From the NCBI GenBank assembly GCA_015501605.1, contig JADNRZ010000038.1, positions 1-64,000 on the forward strand: DNA of 64,000 bases, read 5' to 3'. The DNA comes from Panaeolus papilionaceus (Eukaryota; Basidiomycota; Agaricomycetes; Agaricales). Each line of letters opens with the position of its first letter. Within the stretch, counting starts at the first letter, position 1. Of this stretch, positions 25,446 to 35,100 are shown in pieces. Both the position numbers and the translations under genes were made by a program. A model generated the notes under the pieces. It searched no databases. It had not been told where the DNA came from and was given only the letters and a program-made list of their open reading frames with translations.

Positions 25446-26235
25446 ATGTTCTCTCAGTCGCTCTTGGGTCTCGTTGTTTTAGCGTCCTCGCTAGGTGCTC
25501 TCGCTGCACCCGCCCCAGTCTCGCCTTGTGCAGCAGTCCACATCATTGCCGCACGAGCTTCCACCGAGGCTGCTGGTGCAGGAATCATTGGTGCCCTCGT
25601 CCAACAAGTCCAAAGGAGCAGCTCCCAGACTGTTTCGACCTCCAATGTCAGCTACCCGGCAACGCTAACCAATTATCCCAGCAGCTCAGCACAAGGAACT
25701 GCCGCGACAAAGACACTTTTGACCACCCAGGCCAACAACTGCCCCAACCAAAAGATCGTATTGGTTGGCTATTCACAAGTAAGGTCCCATATTTTATCAC
25801 TCACCTTACTTTGCTAATGCCGTCCTAGGGAGCACATATCATCGGAGACGCCGTTGCAGGTGGTGGTGGAGGCGCTCTTGGCGCTCAAACCAGTCCTGTT
25901 TCTGCAACGATTGCCAACCGAGGTAAGCAGCATGATCTCGCTTCATATCATGCCCATTCAATATCTCTCACATAGTTGTCGCCTTGGTCCAAATGGGTGA
26001 CCCCCGTCACGTCCCTTTCCAGTCGTTCGACCGCGGTACCTCTCTCCGAGATGGTCTCTACCCTCGACTCTCATCCCAGCAGTACAGCTCCACCCTTCAA
26101 TCTCGCATCCAAAGCTTCTGCGATTTCGGAGACCCGTTCTGCGATGGCGGCCTGCTTACCACGGTTCACCTGACCTACTTGGATAGGTACCAGGACGACG
26201 CAGCTGCATTCATTCTCCAGAAGATTGGTGGTTAA
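25446..26235 (+). CDS. Secreted cutinase-family serine esterase (CE5-like)
   Basis: Three exons (25446-25778, 25829-25922, 25976-26235) encode 228 residues. The N terminus MFSQSLLGLVVLASSLGALA is a signal peptide. The mature protein has the alpha/beta-hydrolase nucleophile motif GYSQG (Ser in the middle) split by intron 1, the acid-residue segment CDFGDPFCDGG with Asp between paired cysteines, and a catalytic His in TTVHLTYLDRY. Fold and length fit the cutinase / acetylxylan esterase family (CE5), which hydrolyses cutin-type or acetylated polymers outside the cell. Cutinase versus acetylxylan esterase cannot be separated by eye; the HIIAARAST start segment leans to the acetylxylan-esterase-like side. 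A close TATA box suggests inducible expression. Confidence 0.88.
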
Positions 26236-26760
26236 ATACTCGATGAAAGAGCTAGCAACTACGAGTATTGTAAAATTAACTTGGTTTGCGTGTGTTGCGC
26301 TGATGAATAAGAATCTGGACTACGAAGAAGTGTGCCTTCTCTAAAGGAAGAAACAACCGAATTCTTCGATTCAGCCAGCCTTATTCCAGTACCCCCTCCC
26401 AATCGTCAATTTACCAAGTCTCGATATTTAATCTCAGTGAAGGGACCAAAACGCATTTGTACGTCGTAAGTTGACCTGACTTGAGTTTTTCGATGCTTCT
26501 TGGATAACAAGGCCCAGAACCTGGTATTCTCGATTAACCAGCATCTGCTGCCAGGGACATTATCTTATCTGAACGGCGTTTACCGATGGAAGGTTACACG
26601 GCCACATGTGCATGGGACAGCATACCATCTTATCATTAGCCATTAGCATCAACGAGGACAAGAATACCAAAACCGACTGACTTGGAGCTCAGGCTACACG
26701 GGATCCACATAGTACATCATATTGACTCAAATAATCACAGAAAATCCCACAGTGAAAGCG
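26236..26760. other. Intergenic between esterase and GTPase copy 2
   Basis: About 525 bases: 3' UTR of the esterase and promoter of the GTPase-like gene. No motif was singled out. Confidence 0.4.
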
Positions 26761-28159
26761 ATGGCAGCCCAGTACAATAGTCTTGTCGTTACGGGTCCCA
26801 TATCCATTACTGCTGTCCCGACTGATGCTGCCGAGCTGGACAGGAATAGCAATCCATCTATCATCCTGTGAGTAGTACTATACTTACCGTCTGCGTAATT
26901 GTTATCTCATTTGCGAGGTATTCTGTAAAGCTTGTTGGGGCCAACAGGATCTGGAAAAAGTTCGGTGAGCTTTCATTCCGCTGTTAAACCCAGAAACTCA
27001 GTCGGGATCGCAAAATATTCGTGCAGTTCGTTGAATGTATCGCCAATGATCATGCTCTCGGTATCGCAAAGGACCAGCTGGACGGCGTAACTCAAATCCT
27101 TTCAGTTTATCGAGTGCAAAACGTTTTTGTTGGAGATGAAGACTCTGCACTGTTCCTCGTGGATACGCCTGGATTCGCGGATAGTAAGATCCCGGAAAGT
27201 AAGACAATGAGACTGGTAATGGAACTTGCTCGAGAACGGTTAGTCAACATACTTGATTTTGTAAACTGCTTTGTATAGGCTGACCGCATTGCCACTGGAT
27301 TTCGACATGTATAAAGCGACATTTTCTTCAACCATATACTATATTTTGATCGAATCACTGATTCGAGAATGGCAGGTAGTAAAAGGAAGCTCTTGGATTT
27401 GTTCAGAGAGATGACGGGGACGAAGACTGGGCAGTGTGTTACTTTTGTAACGACTATGTGGGATGGATTATGGAATGAGGAGCAAATTATGAAGGCCAAC
27501 AAAAGGTTCGAGGAAATGAGAGACGTGTATTACAAGGTGTGTCATGCTTTTGATTATTCTACATAATCCAAGTCAAACCTAAGTGCTGATGCACTGCTGA
27601 CTCTGGACCCTTCTAGGAGTTTGTACAAGATAAAGCGCTACTCGTTAAATTCGAAAACAACTACGAATCGGCAATAGCGATCCTAGATCGACAGCGCTTC
27701 GATGGCGATGACAACGTTGAACCTTTTATGTTCGAGAAGGCGGCTGAAGGGAGCCAGGAAATGTCAGGCATGAGCTTCAGCAGGGCTCTTCATAGAAACC
27801 TCCTTGAGCGCAAGGCTGGATTGCTTCAGAGCCTCAGGATGATAGAAAGCGAACTGACGCATGAGTTGGCTGATCCAATTCCCGATCTCAGGTACACTCT
27901 TCTGAAACAAATGGAAGAAAAGAGGACAGACCTGGCTGTGGTAGAGGAAGAGTTGGAGGAGTTTCCCCCACTGGCAGATGAAGCTCGTAACGACATTGTT
28001 GATTCCCAGGCAATGACCTCTCCGACCTCTGACAAGCAACAAACGGCTTTTCAACGCCTCAGATCCAGCTCTGCCCCTCCACAACCAGGCCAATTCAAGG
28101 CCGCCCTACATCGAGGCAGGGATCGGCTCAGAAGCCTATTTACGGGGCGCCACAAATGA
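26761..28159 (+). CDS. P-loop GTPase-like protein, family copy 2
   Basis: Five exons (26761-26867, 26931-26964, 27027-27238, 27317-27536, 27617-28159) give 371 residues. The order of motifs matches copy 1: VVTGPISITAV in exon 1, Walker A GPTGSGKSS alone on the 34-nt exon 2, LVDTPGFADSKIPESKTMRL in the 212-nt exon 3, LYFDRITDSRMAGSKRKLLD and FVTTMWDGLWNEEQ in exon 4. The last exon has ALHRNLLERKAGLLQSLRMI, a coiled coil (EEKRTDLAVVEEELEEFPPL) and an Arg/Lys-rich end. Intron 3 uses an AAG acceptor. It is closest to copies 3 and 4 by the NLLERKA and VVEEELEEFPPL segments. No membrane segment is seen. Biochemical role unknown. Confidence 0.85.
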
Positions 28160-29137
28160 ACCTGTCCATACCAATCATATGTATATCTGCCTTATTTATG
28201 ACGTTATAATCACTGTATCTCATACGACTTATTTGGACCGTTTAGAAATTGACATGTGTTGGGATTTGATATAGGGGTTGGGGAAGCCTTGATCGATTAA
28301 CTACCAATTATGCCAGCTTTCGATACTCCCCAACGAACTGAAACTAGCCATTCTGAACGAGTTGCCCCCTAATCTCACATCAGCAATTCATTCGTGTTGT
28401 TGAATACGGTTCGTCGAGACAAACACTACCGAAAGTCATGCTCAGCCTCCAACTCGTCAAATTTCACCTCGTCCGAATCAACCTGGTTCGACATCTCCAC
28501 GCAGATTCGGGTCACTGATACGAACAACGACTACATCTGCACATTCAAATCTGACAACTACAATACTTGCCTCTGATAAGGAGAAGCAACTATAAGGATG
28601 GCTCTCTCTTCTGGGTTGTCATGTTTACGAAGATTCTGACCAAAATGAGGACGATGTTTAAACACTAACGTAGCCGTGAAATCCGAGATCAATGCGGGTA
28701 TATTCGTTACAGCTAATTGCTAAACGATAGGCCGTCACGCTCCTACATAGTGACATTCGGACCTCCAAAATTAGCCAGATCCGATCAAATTTGATGCGAT
28801 TTCCACCCTAGCGGACCATGCACGCACCCAGCACAGACATTTGCGACAGTGCTCTGCCCTCATTTTAAGACATAAATTATTTTCTATACCATAAACTGAA
28901 GCTGTTGTGCATTTTGGTGAACTTTTGGGAGAAATCACCACATGTAATGAGCAACAAGACACGTGGGCTGTCCTCGCCGACCCGAAAGCCGGGGTGATAC
29001 GCGACGGCCATCAATGTAGGTCACAGATGTGACACTGTCTGGGGTGGCCTATCGTTCTGCAATTAGCTGTAAAGTGATTGCTACATGCTCTGTAATATCT
29101 ACTCTTCGGAATCGTGATGGCGTATACGGTGGCGGAC
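28160..29137. other. Intergenic with an F-box shard
   Basis: About 980 bases. It holds an isolated F-box-like piece (listed separately) and otherwise only short frames. The right end is the 3' UTR of the minus-strand hydrophobin. Confidence 0.4.
28322..28412 (+). pseudogene. F-box fragment
   Basis: Translates to ILPNELKLAILNELPPNLTS and then stops (HSCC stop). This matches the LPxExxxxIL start of an F-box, but there is no start codon context, upstream exon or downstream body. It is a third trace of F-box genes within 8 kb and is best read as a gene shard. Confidence 0.4.
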
Positions 29138-29519
29138 TTAAGCACCGACAGTGACGGGTGTGCAGTTGACACCGACGAGCTGGTTGCTGAAGTTCTTCTC
29201 GCAGCAGACGGGAGCGGCAGCACTGAAAGTATAATATTAACACCAGCAAATGAAGTCGAATCACCAAATAGTTAACTTACCAGTTAGCGCCAGTACCAGC
29301 ACCAATGCCAGTGATGGGGTTGCACTGGGCACCGACTTGACCAGTGATGTCCTGAACGTTAGCACCGACAAGGGCGGCGATGGCAGCAGCGTCGTAGTTG
29401 CCGGGGGCTTGGAAGCTGTTGCAGCAGGTAAGTTCGCCAACGTTGCAGCTGTAGTTAATAGCTGAGGCCGAGAGAGCGGTCATGGCGAGGATGGCGGTGG
29501 TGAAGATCTTGGCGAACAT
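29138..29519 (-). CDS. Class I hydrophobin, copy 1
   Basis: Two exons (29519-29281 and 29222-29138) encode 107 residues. A signal peptide (MFAKIFTTAILAMTALSASA) precedes the eight-cysteine pattern C-X6-CC-X32-C-X13-C-X5-CC-X12-C, which fits class I hydrophobins. These secreted proteins self-assemble at air-water interfaces and coat aerial hyphae and fruiting bodies. The intron splits the fifth cysteine codon. A TATAAAAAA element lies at about 29589-29597 on the minus strand. The gene is divergent from copy 2 about 1.05 kb away; exon 2 and the 3' UTR are nearly identical between the two, whereas the signal peptides differ. Confidence 0.95.
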
Positions 29520-30573
29520 GGCTGATGTGTTGAGTAGGATGAGGTGAACTGTGAGGTTTGCTCTGAAGCTACCTAGTTGAGTTTAGGCCTTTTTTATATG
29601 CCAATGGGTCGCCGCAGGGTCGGTCGATGTCCGAGAGGGTTCCCAAAAAGTTGCAGTCACGACACCGTGTTTTTTCCTTATTGACGCTAGTGCTCCATGC
29701 ATGCTCCAGTTTCGTAAAGATGGAAAGGTCAGAAGGCTTCGAGGCGCGCTAGTGTTAGGAAAAAAAGTCATGGATAAATTCAAATTCAGGGTTGATGCCT
29801 TCCGTTATTGGTGTGTTCGTTTCCTATTCGGTGATGAGAGATGTCAATCTCTGCCTTAAGAGGTAAAAGCTTATGTCGGAAATGCTTAAGACAAAGAACG
29901 GGTGGAAGAAGCGGTTGGTTTTGTTCAATGAGGCGAGTAGAAGTCGTTGTCTGATCCGCCCACATTCGTTGTGTTGATCTTCGAAAATCGTGGCTGGCGC
30001 AAAAAAAAAAAAAAAAAAAAAAAAAAACAAGTGCAAGGACTTGGACTTGATAGCTTGTTATAAAATTGAAACACTCTCAATGCATGAGTTCATTGAGGTT
30101 GATTGAACAGGGTGAATTATGGGGCATGCTCCAATGAGGTTACGCTCATGACGTCAAAAAACAAACAAATGTATGGCTGCTGTTGGAGGTTGGGAGCCTC
30201 ATGGACGCTAGAAGGTCCAAAAAATAATTGATGAAAATGTTTGTCATGATGGCACGTCAAATTTTGGGCGAAGCGTGCTTCTAATTGCACTTCATTTACT
30301 TTTCGGCTCTATGATTTTTTCCTCCCGAGCGGCAATGGCGGAACAAGGAGCTCATCGCGCGTTTTCGCATTTTCCTTTGCCTCGAGGGGATGCTTAAGTC
30401 GAAAAAGACCTGTCTTTTTCGGCTCTCGAACGACAACAAGGGAAGTATCATTACCCTCAAAAATTTATAAAAGCTCTATCGAATTGGTCTTGAAATTCTC
30501 CAGTTCGAACTCTCTTCTCCGTTCAACGCATTCATCAGTCGAGACCTCTCTCACCAATCCAACTCAATCAGCC
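29520..30573. promoter_or_regulatory. Shared divergent promoter region of the hydrophobin pair
   Basis: About 1.05 kb between the two hydrophobin start codons. TATA-like boxes sit near both ends (about 29589-29597 minus, 30466-30472 plus). A run of 27 A bases occupies 30001-30027, a candidate nucleosome-depleting tract roughly midway. Pyrimidine-rich leaders precede both ATGs. Shared regulation is inference from the layout. Confidence 0.6.
30466..30472 (+). promoter_or_regulatory. TATA box of hydrophobin copy 2
   Basis: TATAAAA, 108 bases upstream of the ATG at 30574, followed by a C/T-rich leader. Confidence 0.6.
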
Positions 30574-30948
30574 ATGTTTGCCAAGCTCGCCACTGTCTTC
30601 CTCCTCGCCACCGCTGTTATTGCCACTCCCATAGACTCTAGCTGCAACGTAGGTTCCGTCAAATGCTGCAACTCCATGCACGCCCCCGGAAGTTATAGCG
30701 AGAGCGCCATCGCTGCCCTTGTTGGTGTTAACGTTCAAGACATCACTGGCCAAGTTGGTCTGCAGTGCAACCCCATCACTGGTATCGGTGCTGGTACTGG
30801 CGCTAACTGGTAAGTCAACCACGTTTAATGATCCAACTTCATTTGCTCATGCTATGTGCTCAGCGCTTCCTCCCCCGTCTGCTGCGAGAAGAACTTCAGC
30901 AACCAGCTCGTCGGTGTCAACTGCTCACCCTTCACCGTCGGTGCTTAA
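30574..30948 (+). CDS. Class I hydrophobin, copy 2
   Basis: Two exons (30574-30809 and 30864-30948) encode 106 residues. The signal peptide is MFAKLATVFLLATAVIATP; cysteine spacing is the same as in copy 1 and the intron splits the same cysteine codon. The DITGQVG and CNPITGIGAGTGANC segments match copy 1 closely, and the last exon shares a run of about 49 identical bases with it. The first 120 bases of coding sequence are much more different. The 3' UTR shares 51 identical bases with copy 1. Both copies lack obvious defects. Tandem or inverted hydrophobin clusters are normal in mushroom genomes. Confidence 0.95.
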
Positions 30949-31137
30949 GTTCTCTACCGTACACACCATCACGATTCCGAAGAGTAGATATTACAGAGCA
31001 TGTAGCAATCACTTTAACGAATATACCCACATTGATCTCGGATTATTGAGCGAGCTGAGTACGCGAGAATCGCTTGAGTTGTCCGTCCAAAATCGTGCCA
31101 TTTCCATGCATTTGGCCTTCAAGTGAGGTTTGGTTAA

Positions 31138-31571
31138 TCAAGAGCATACCCAAAGCTGTCTCGACTGCTGTTTTCTCTCGTAATCAGCTTTGAGCCTTTC
31201 ATCTCGTGCAGCAACCTTCTCCCAGAAGCCGGGGGTGCTGTTAGGATCGGTCACCGAGGTCATAAGCTTCGCCATACGAGCGGAATTCGGAAGCTCGTCA
31301 CCTCAATCGGACCTACATACCAGAACTGGTATACCCCCCCGTAGAGCTTAATGACTTGTTCCATCTCTTTATTCTCAGCGTACTTCCATGCTGCTTTAGC
31401 AATCACATCGGGTTTGGGCATGATGAGGGTTCCAGATTTGACTTCGAAGACGTGGGAATGCCACAGGCGTCTCTCTGAAGGTTCGAGCGACTCGTACAGC
31501 TTCGGAGTGATCATGTATTCAACTGTCACGAGAAAGTCAGTAACCACCGAAAAGATATGACAATAGTGCAA
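31138..31571 (-). pseudogene. Truncated DUF1264 (oil-body-associated-like) gene
   Basis: After a short DLHYCH piece an exon reads VEYMITPKLYESLEPSERRL, then WHSHVFEVKSGTLIMPKPDV and ENKEMEQVIKLYGGVYQFW. This is the core of the DUF1264 / OBAP family known from plants and fungi. The expected TDRGDELP region reads D-stop-GDELP because a CGA-type codon is TGA, and the frame shifts just before it. The C-terminal part continues (ARMAKLMTSVTDPNSTPGFW) and ends at 31138. The N-terminal half is absent; in its place the sequence runs directly into a GTPase-like relic. Broken on three counts, so a pseudogene. The parent gene is not in this window. Confidence 0.7.
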
Positions 31572-31589
31572 GTCAACAATCGCAAGCGG

Positions 31590-31860
31590 CCGACCCTCTC
31601 CGCAAGGGCTTCAATGAACCGCGGGTTATGAACTAAAAATCAAATTATGAACAGAATATAACATTACATACGAAACTCTTCCCGACACCTCTTTGGCCCA
31701 TACCGCCGTCTGAAATCAGCACACAAGTACCCCCCCCCCCCAACGATGACGCCGGTTGAAGTGGCGCGTAACTTACAGAATCACCAGCACTCCGTACGAC
31801 ATCGTGTCCGTTCTCTCGATTGTGATATTTGCTCTGAGCTTGGCATTCCTCGTTTCAAAT
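31590..31860 (-). pseudogene. GTPase-like relic 1 (start, P-loop and first bases of exon 3)
   Basis: Reading down the minus strand: NITIERTD (the family N-terminal strand), an intron, a P-loop exon with GQRGVGKSF preceded by an in-frame ATG, another intron, then FIEALAERVG, the first residues of the family's third exon. The sequence then switches to the DUF1264 fragment. A run of 14 C sits in the first intron (about 31731-31743). It is homologous along its length to relic 2 near 37.4 kb, and less closely to the intact copies. No G3 or G4 region survives. Confidence 0.7.
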
Positions 31861-31975
31861 GAAGTTTGAGTGCGGGGAGTGTAATTGTCGGATAAGAAGA
31901 GGTCAATCCGTTTGAGACCTGAGATGATACGGGTTCTCGAATTTGTCGCGGAATGCGCAGAGAGGTACTTATTCA
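31860..31975 (-). pseudogene. Fragment of a LYS9-type (saccharopine reductase) exon
   Basis: The minus strand reads SRTRIISGLKRIDLFLSDNY, then TPRTQ, against ERTRIISGLKWIGLFSTDKC, then TPRAQ, in the SPE3-LYS9 gene at 38146-38241. At the DNA level I count roughly 10 mismatches in the best 70 aligned bases, with an indel after that. It joins directly to the GTPase relic in the same open frame. Only part of one exon is present, so it has no enzyme function. Confidence 0.75.
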
Positions 31976-32186
31976 ATAATAATAAACGAAGGAATTTCAA
32001 AGAAAAGCAAAAAATGAAAATGATGATGGTGACTGCTCCCGGAACGTGCCTCGCCGCCGGCTCGGAACCCCGCCTACGATTTGATTTGGTTTTGATCTTC
32101 CTCCTCAACGTCCACTACCACCACGACACGACGACTAATCTTATTTATTTCATGCTTTAACGCGAACTTTAACTTGTGTTGTAAAA

Positions 32187-35100
32187 ATGAGTATTTTGAT
32201 GGACCTAGACGACGATATCGTCGGTATGCTCTCTTTTCATCGCGATCGACAGGGTGCACTCATCGTTTGTTTTTCTACTTCTGCCTAGATTGGAACCCCA
32301 GCTCGCTCTCTGATCCAGCATCCGAAGCATCCGACTCTGACTCTGACTCTGGCTCTGGCTCTGGCTCGGAATCAGGGAGCGATGAGTCTGAAGAAACGTC
32401 GGGTGATGAGGGGGGAGAGGTGGAAGTGAGAGCGCAGGACGAGATGGAGGGTGATTTTGAGTATGTATTTTCGTCCCATTCCTCATTTCATCTCCCCTTA
32501 CCATCCTTCGTCTCCCTCTCCTTGAACTTTATCTCACCCACACATGAAATAAAATGAAATCAAACAACCCCCACAGCCGCCTCGTCAAAAACATCCGCCA
32601 ACGCGACACGTTCAACTCTTCTGCATCAACTTCAGGTGCAGGGTCTAATCCCCTGACGGGTATATTGACGAAGGAATGGGATTTGACGATTGAGGAACAG
32701 GAGGCGCAGTTCAAGGATGACTTGAGGGAGGCTTCGGGGGTGGGAAGGAAGAGGAGGAAGGTATGTGTTTTTCCTCTTCTGATTTCTTTGTCTTTCTTTC
32801 TTTCTTTCTTGCGCATGACGACTATGAAAGACACCAAGCTAACGCTGTAATGCAATACAGAAAGGCCGCCATCCAGGCCCTATCCTCTCACACCAAGTCA
32901 AGTCCCTCATCGGCGACGGCAACCAAGCCTACGTTGACAACAACCCGCACGAAGCCATCCGCATCATGCACGAAGTCATCCGCATCGAGCCACGCGCATT
33001 CGCCGCTTGGAGCGTTCTTGCCAGTTGTTACAGTGATATGGGCGAACAGGAACGAGCGCTGCAGTTGCGGATTATGGGGGCGCATTTGCAGGGGGATAGT
33101 GAGGAGTGGACGGGGCTGGCGAGGATGAGCAGGGAGATGGGGTTTTTGAATCAGGCGTTGTATTGTTTTAGGAAGGCATATAGTGTGGATCCGACGAATG
33201 TGGATGCGCTTTGGGATAGGGCTGCGTTGGCGAGAGAGATGGGGGATTGGAGAACGGTGCGTTATTTTAGCTTTTTGGGAGGTTGATACTGAAATGGATG
33301 GTATATCAGGCCAAAGGCGCATACCTAGCCATTCTCAAACGCGTCCCTCACGACCTTACAGTTCTGAGAGAACTGCATACGATATTGGTGGAACTTTCGG
33401 AGTATGAGCTGTGTGCGACGTTGTTGCAGGATGCGTTGGATAGTTATATGAAGAGGTATCCTGGGGGGCTGGCTGCCTCTTCTGGGGTTTCCGCATCTTC
33501 ATCTGGGTCTTCGTCCTCCGGTGCTGGTCCTTCCACCTCCTCTGGTCCTGGCCCTTCCACCTCTGCTCCCGCCCCTGGTCGTGATACCGCCCCCGCACAA
33601 GACCCCCACCAACCCCCACTCCCGCTCCTCCTTCTCCTCCTCGCAGACCTATACAACGTCCTCGGCCAGCACGTCCGTGCCATCGAGACGATCAAGCGAG
33701 GGACGCGGTGGGTTCAGGGGAGGGCGGGGGAGAGGTGGTGGGAGGGTGTGGAGGATGATCGGGAGTATGATGTAGTTGGGGTGTCTAGGGGGGATATTGG
33801 GGGGAAGGAAGGGGGGACAGGAGAGGGTGGGGAAGGAGGGGAGCGGGGCAGAGTGGGGGAAGGCCTGGGGGAGAGAGGGCCGGGGGAGGTTAAACCGGGG
33901 TATCACCCTCTTGATTGTAATGCGCGGCATCGGTTGGCTGTTGCGAGGATAAAAATGGGCGATGAGGAGGAGGGAAAGGTTAGTCTCACTCCCCCTGAAA
34001 ATGTTACAAAAAGAAAGAAAGAAAGCAAACTGACCAATCTAAAATGCGCAGTATCACGCCTCGATCATCCTCTCGTCGGATGTATTGGACTACTCGGTGC
34101 TGTTCCTCGAGATTGCGGACGCGTATTTTGAGAAGGAGATGTATGAGGATGCGAAGGTGATATATGAGCTTTTGGGGGGAGATGTTGCGGTGAGTTGAAG
34201 GGGTTTTCTTTTTGTCTTGTCGTTGTCGTTTTCTTTCCGTTCCCTGCACTTTCTACGCGTTTCTCTCCTCTCCTCTCCTCCGTATAATCTGAAAGATCCC
34301 CAAACTGATAAAACCACTAGACAAGTAGCGTATACGTCCTCCTTCAAACAGCGGCGTGTATGAAGAATATAGGAGAATTGAGGGATGCGGCGGACGTTTA
34401 TGAGCATGGTGAGTGTGTTTGTGGATTTTTTTTGGGTTTGAATTTTGGGATTTGGGGGGAGTTGTTTTTGGCTTTGAGCGATGCTGCTCTCTTGCTCTCA
34501 GCTTTCCGACTTTGTTTTCTCGAGTTGCCTTTTCGTCATGAGTGGATGGATGGACCCAAGGTCGTCCACTGGTGATCACTCTGTTTCTCTTCTTGAACTT
34601 GGATTTTATTTGATATGGTTTAGACGCTTTTATGCTTTTCATTAGTTTTCTGGGTTGATTTCTGCTCTGTATTTGTATCGGTTTGACCTCTATTTTATGT
34701 TTTCATCATTTGATCTCTGCTGCATGCTCTCTTGTCTTTTTTTCTCATCTTTTCCGAGTTTTGGCACGCGTTGTTGGTATTGGCGTTTCTGATATTTTTC
34801 GGGCTCTGGTTGGCGATTTGGTGTTTTATTTCACGGGTTTGAATGTTCTGGGTTTAAGGTTGTTGCGCGTAACCCTCTTTCTCACTTGGCTCCTTCATTT
34901 CTTCCCTCCTCAATTTACGCCGCTAACCGCACTCAACACACAGTATGCCTCGCAGACCCCACTAACAATGACGCTAAAATGAAATTGGCAGAGATATATG
35001 AGATATTGGGAGAGACGAGGAAGGCTTTGAAGTTGGTGTATGAAGGTGTGTTCTCCACCTCGCCTTTTTTTCTCTTTCCTTGTTTATCCTACACCCTTTA

